This document shows positions 21,103 to 22,059 of a stretch of DNA of 22,059 nt, piece after piece. Origin of the DNA: RH2-MAG17b sp035945515 (lineage in GTDB: Bacteria > Acidobacteriota > Terriglobia > UBA7540); assembly GCA_035945515.1 (NCBI GenBank), contig DASZAE010000241.1, positions 1-22,059 on the forward strand, given 5' to 3'. A program made the position numbers and the translations under genes. The stretch's first letter is position 1, and every line of letters starts with the position of its first letter. The notes beneath the pieces are model-generated. The model ran no database searches. It was not told the origin of the DNA and saw nothing but the letters and a program-made list of their open reading frames with translations.

Positions 21103-21108
21103 ATTATT

Positions 21109-21228
21109 ATGTTTTGCAATGGATCCGATCTTTGCCGAAGTGAAAAGGTCTATGCCTTCCTGGAGATGACGCAGGACTCCGGTAAATGGAGCTTAAGTCC
21201 TATTGGTTATGAGCAGTGCGCTTCATAG
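21109..21228 (+). CDS. Possible 39-residue small protein
   Basis: A short frame from ATG 21109 to TAG 21226-21228 encodes MFCNGSDLCRSEKVYAFLEM followed by a polar tail ending EQCAS, with three cysteines. The Shine-Dalgarno is weak (GAG 8 bases upstream), but the ATG coincides with the predicted transcription start of the promoter at 21075-21102, so a leaderless transcript is conceivable. It ends 24 bases before the sigma-54 activator start. Not recognised; it could equally be chance. It lies in a 336-base gap (20917-21252) that otherwise shows only a small hairpin, CCCGG-ACCCA-CCGGG near 20970. Confidence 0.2.
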   Translation: MFCNGSDLCRSEKVYAFLEMTQDSGKWSLSPIGYEQCAS

Positions 21229-21252
21229 CATCTTAAATTCTGGAGAAGTTGA

Positions 21253-22059
21253 ATGACCCATCCAGGTAACGTCTTGGTGGTTGATGACGAACCCAGCATG
21301 TTGCGTTATCTTCAAACCCTCCTGGAAGTGGATTCTTACCATGTCACCACGGCGCGCAGCGGAGTGGAGGCGCTCCAGCAACTGCGTAACGGCCACTCCC
21401 CGGACCTTGTGCTGCTTGACCTCTTGATGCCCGAGCTTGACGGACTCGAAACCCTCGAGCAGATGCGCCAGATTCAGCCGGGCTTGAAGGTTGTGATGCT
21501 TTCCTGCGTGGCGGATACGCGCAAGGTGGCGCAGGCGATCCGGCTGGGCGCGCAAGACTACCTGACCAAGCCTTTTAAGAAAGCCGAGCTGGACGCGGTA
21601 TTGGACCACTGCCTCTCCGACCGGGCTACGGCGGAGGCGCCGGGCAATGTGGAAGAACTCAGCGAGGACCAGTTCTTTGTATCCGCCAGCCCGGCCATGC
21701 GCAAGATTCGCGCCCAAGTCGCACAACTCGCCCAAGTGGACGTGCCGGTGCTGATGCTGGGTGAAAGCGGCACAGGCAAAGAAGTAGTTGCCCGCCTGAT
21801 TCACAAACTTTCAAAGCGGGCTGACCGAACGTGGATGAAGGTGAATTGCGCCGCGCTTCCCGCCGATCTACTTGAGAGCGAATTATTCGGCTACGAGCCG
21901 GGCGCTTTCACCGGCGCCACCCGCTCGAAGCCGGGCAAATTTGAGTTGTGCGATAAAGGCACGTTTCTGCTGGACGAGATCGGCGAGATGCCGCCCACGC
22001 TGCAGGCCAAGCTGCTTCACGTGCTGCAGGACCAGCAGTTCTCCCGCCTCGGCAGCCGC
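21253..22059 (+). CDS. NtrC-family sigma-54 activator with receiver domain, 5' part
   Basis: Partial: 269 codons are visible before the right edge, so the end of the AAA+ domain and the C-terminal DNA-binding helix are missing. The receiver domain (1-120) has D11/D12, phosphoacceptor D56 (LLDLLMPELDG), S84 and K106 (YLTKPFKK). The AAA+ domain starts about 143 with Walker A GESGTGKE (170-177), the sigma-54 contact loop GAFTGA (217-222) and Walker B GTFLLDEIGE (236-245). All residues needed for ATP use and for opening sigma-54 promoters are present. GGAGA lies 7 bases before ATG. It follows a soluble histidine kinase, its probable partner. The target genes are not in this window. Confidence 0.95.
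   Translation, partial: MTHPGNVLVVDDEPSMLRYLQTLLEVDSYHVTTARSGVEALQQLRNGHSPDLVLLDLLMPELDGLETLEQMRQIQPGLKVVMLSCVADTRKVAQAIRLGAQDYLTKPFKKAELDAVLDHCLSDRATAEAPGNVEELSEDQFFVSASPAMRKIRAQVAQLAQVDVPVLMLGESGTGKEVVARLIHKLSKRADRTWMKVNCAALPADLLESELFGYEPGAFTGATRSKPGKFELCDKGTFLLDEIGEMPPTLQAKLLHVLQDQQFSRLGSR

Noticed and set aside
20917..21252. Sigma-54 promoter upstream of the NtrC-type activator
   Set aside because: No GG/GC doublet pair at the right spacing was seen; only a weak sigma-70-like site was found.

Overview
The window looks like a chromosomal segment of a soil-type Acidobacteriota (Terriglobia-like) bacterium. The main grounds are a 1071-residue Oar-like TonB-dependent receptor with an N-terminal carboxypeptidase-regulatory-like domain, an ECF42-type sigma factor linked to several DGPF/YCII proteins, a cytoplasmic WD40/TolB-like protein family, and many short GC-rich palindromes between genes. 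This placement is inference; no rRNA, tRNA, CRISPR array or transposase gene was seen.

Region 1 (1-3316, all minus strand) is an apparent operon. In transcription order it holds a DGPF protein, an SRPBCC/AHSA1 protein, a 52-residue Cys-Pro-Ala-Cys membrane-like small protein, a DUF899 thioredoxin-like protein, a TfoX-N-like protein, a second DGPF protein and the N-terminal part of an ECF42-type sigma factor. Most of these genes carry clear Shine-Dalgarno sequences. The small protein overlaps both neighbours (a TGATG stop/start overlap, then a 23-base overlap) and would be missed by a 60-residue cutoff.

Region 2 (3317-8792, minus) opens with about 630 bases of repeat-rich non-coding DNA. It then holds a second operon: Oar-like receptor, then a two-TM histidine kinase starting 4 bases after the receptor stop, then a single-domain Rcp1-like response regulator. 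Region 3 (8793-14337) has a plus-strand calcineurin-like phosphoesterase converging on a minus-strand exported TolB/PD40 propeller protein, then a MoaD/ThiS-like carrier with a C-terminal Gly-Gly and a BNR/Asp-box propeller protein. Region 4 (14338-15808) has a third DGPF gene, an HxlR regulator and, divergently, a MerR regulator cut off after its helix-turn-helix that still has its promoter and operator.

Region 5 (15806-19640, minus) carries a 1044-residue coiled-coil protein built of two internal repeat families (47 and 127 residues) with one TM segment near the C terminus, and a PilZ-domain protein. Region 6 (20005-22059, plus) carries a soluble histidine kinase and a truncated NtrC-type sigma-54 activator.

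The most unusual whole-window signal is a set of short palindromic elements in the gaps. They share a TGTAGCG end but have different stems: GGCGGCC, GCCGCCG, GCCGGC, GGCGAC and CGCAGAG. Some look like Rho-independent terminators, and in at least two cases the TAG in TGTAGCG is the stop codon of the adjacent gene. Also notable are the Cys-motif small gene in the ECF42 operon, the truncated MerR next to the coiled-coil gene, and the near-identical 381-bp tandem units in the coiled-coil gene.
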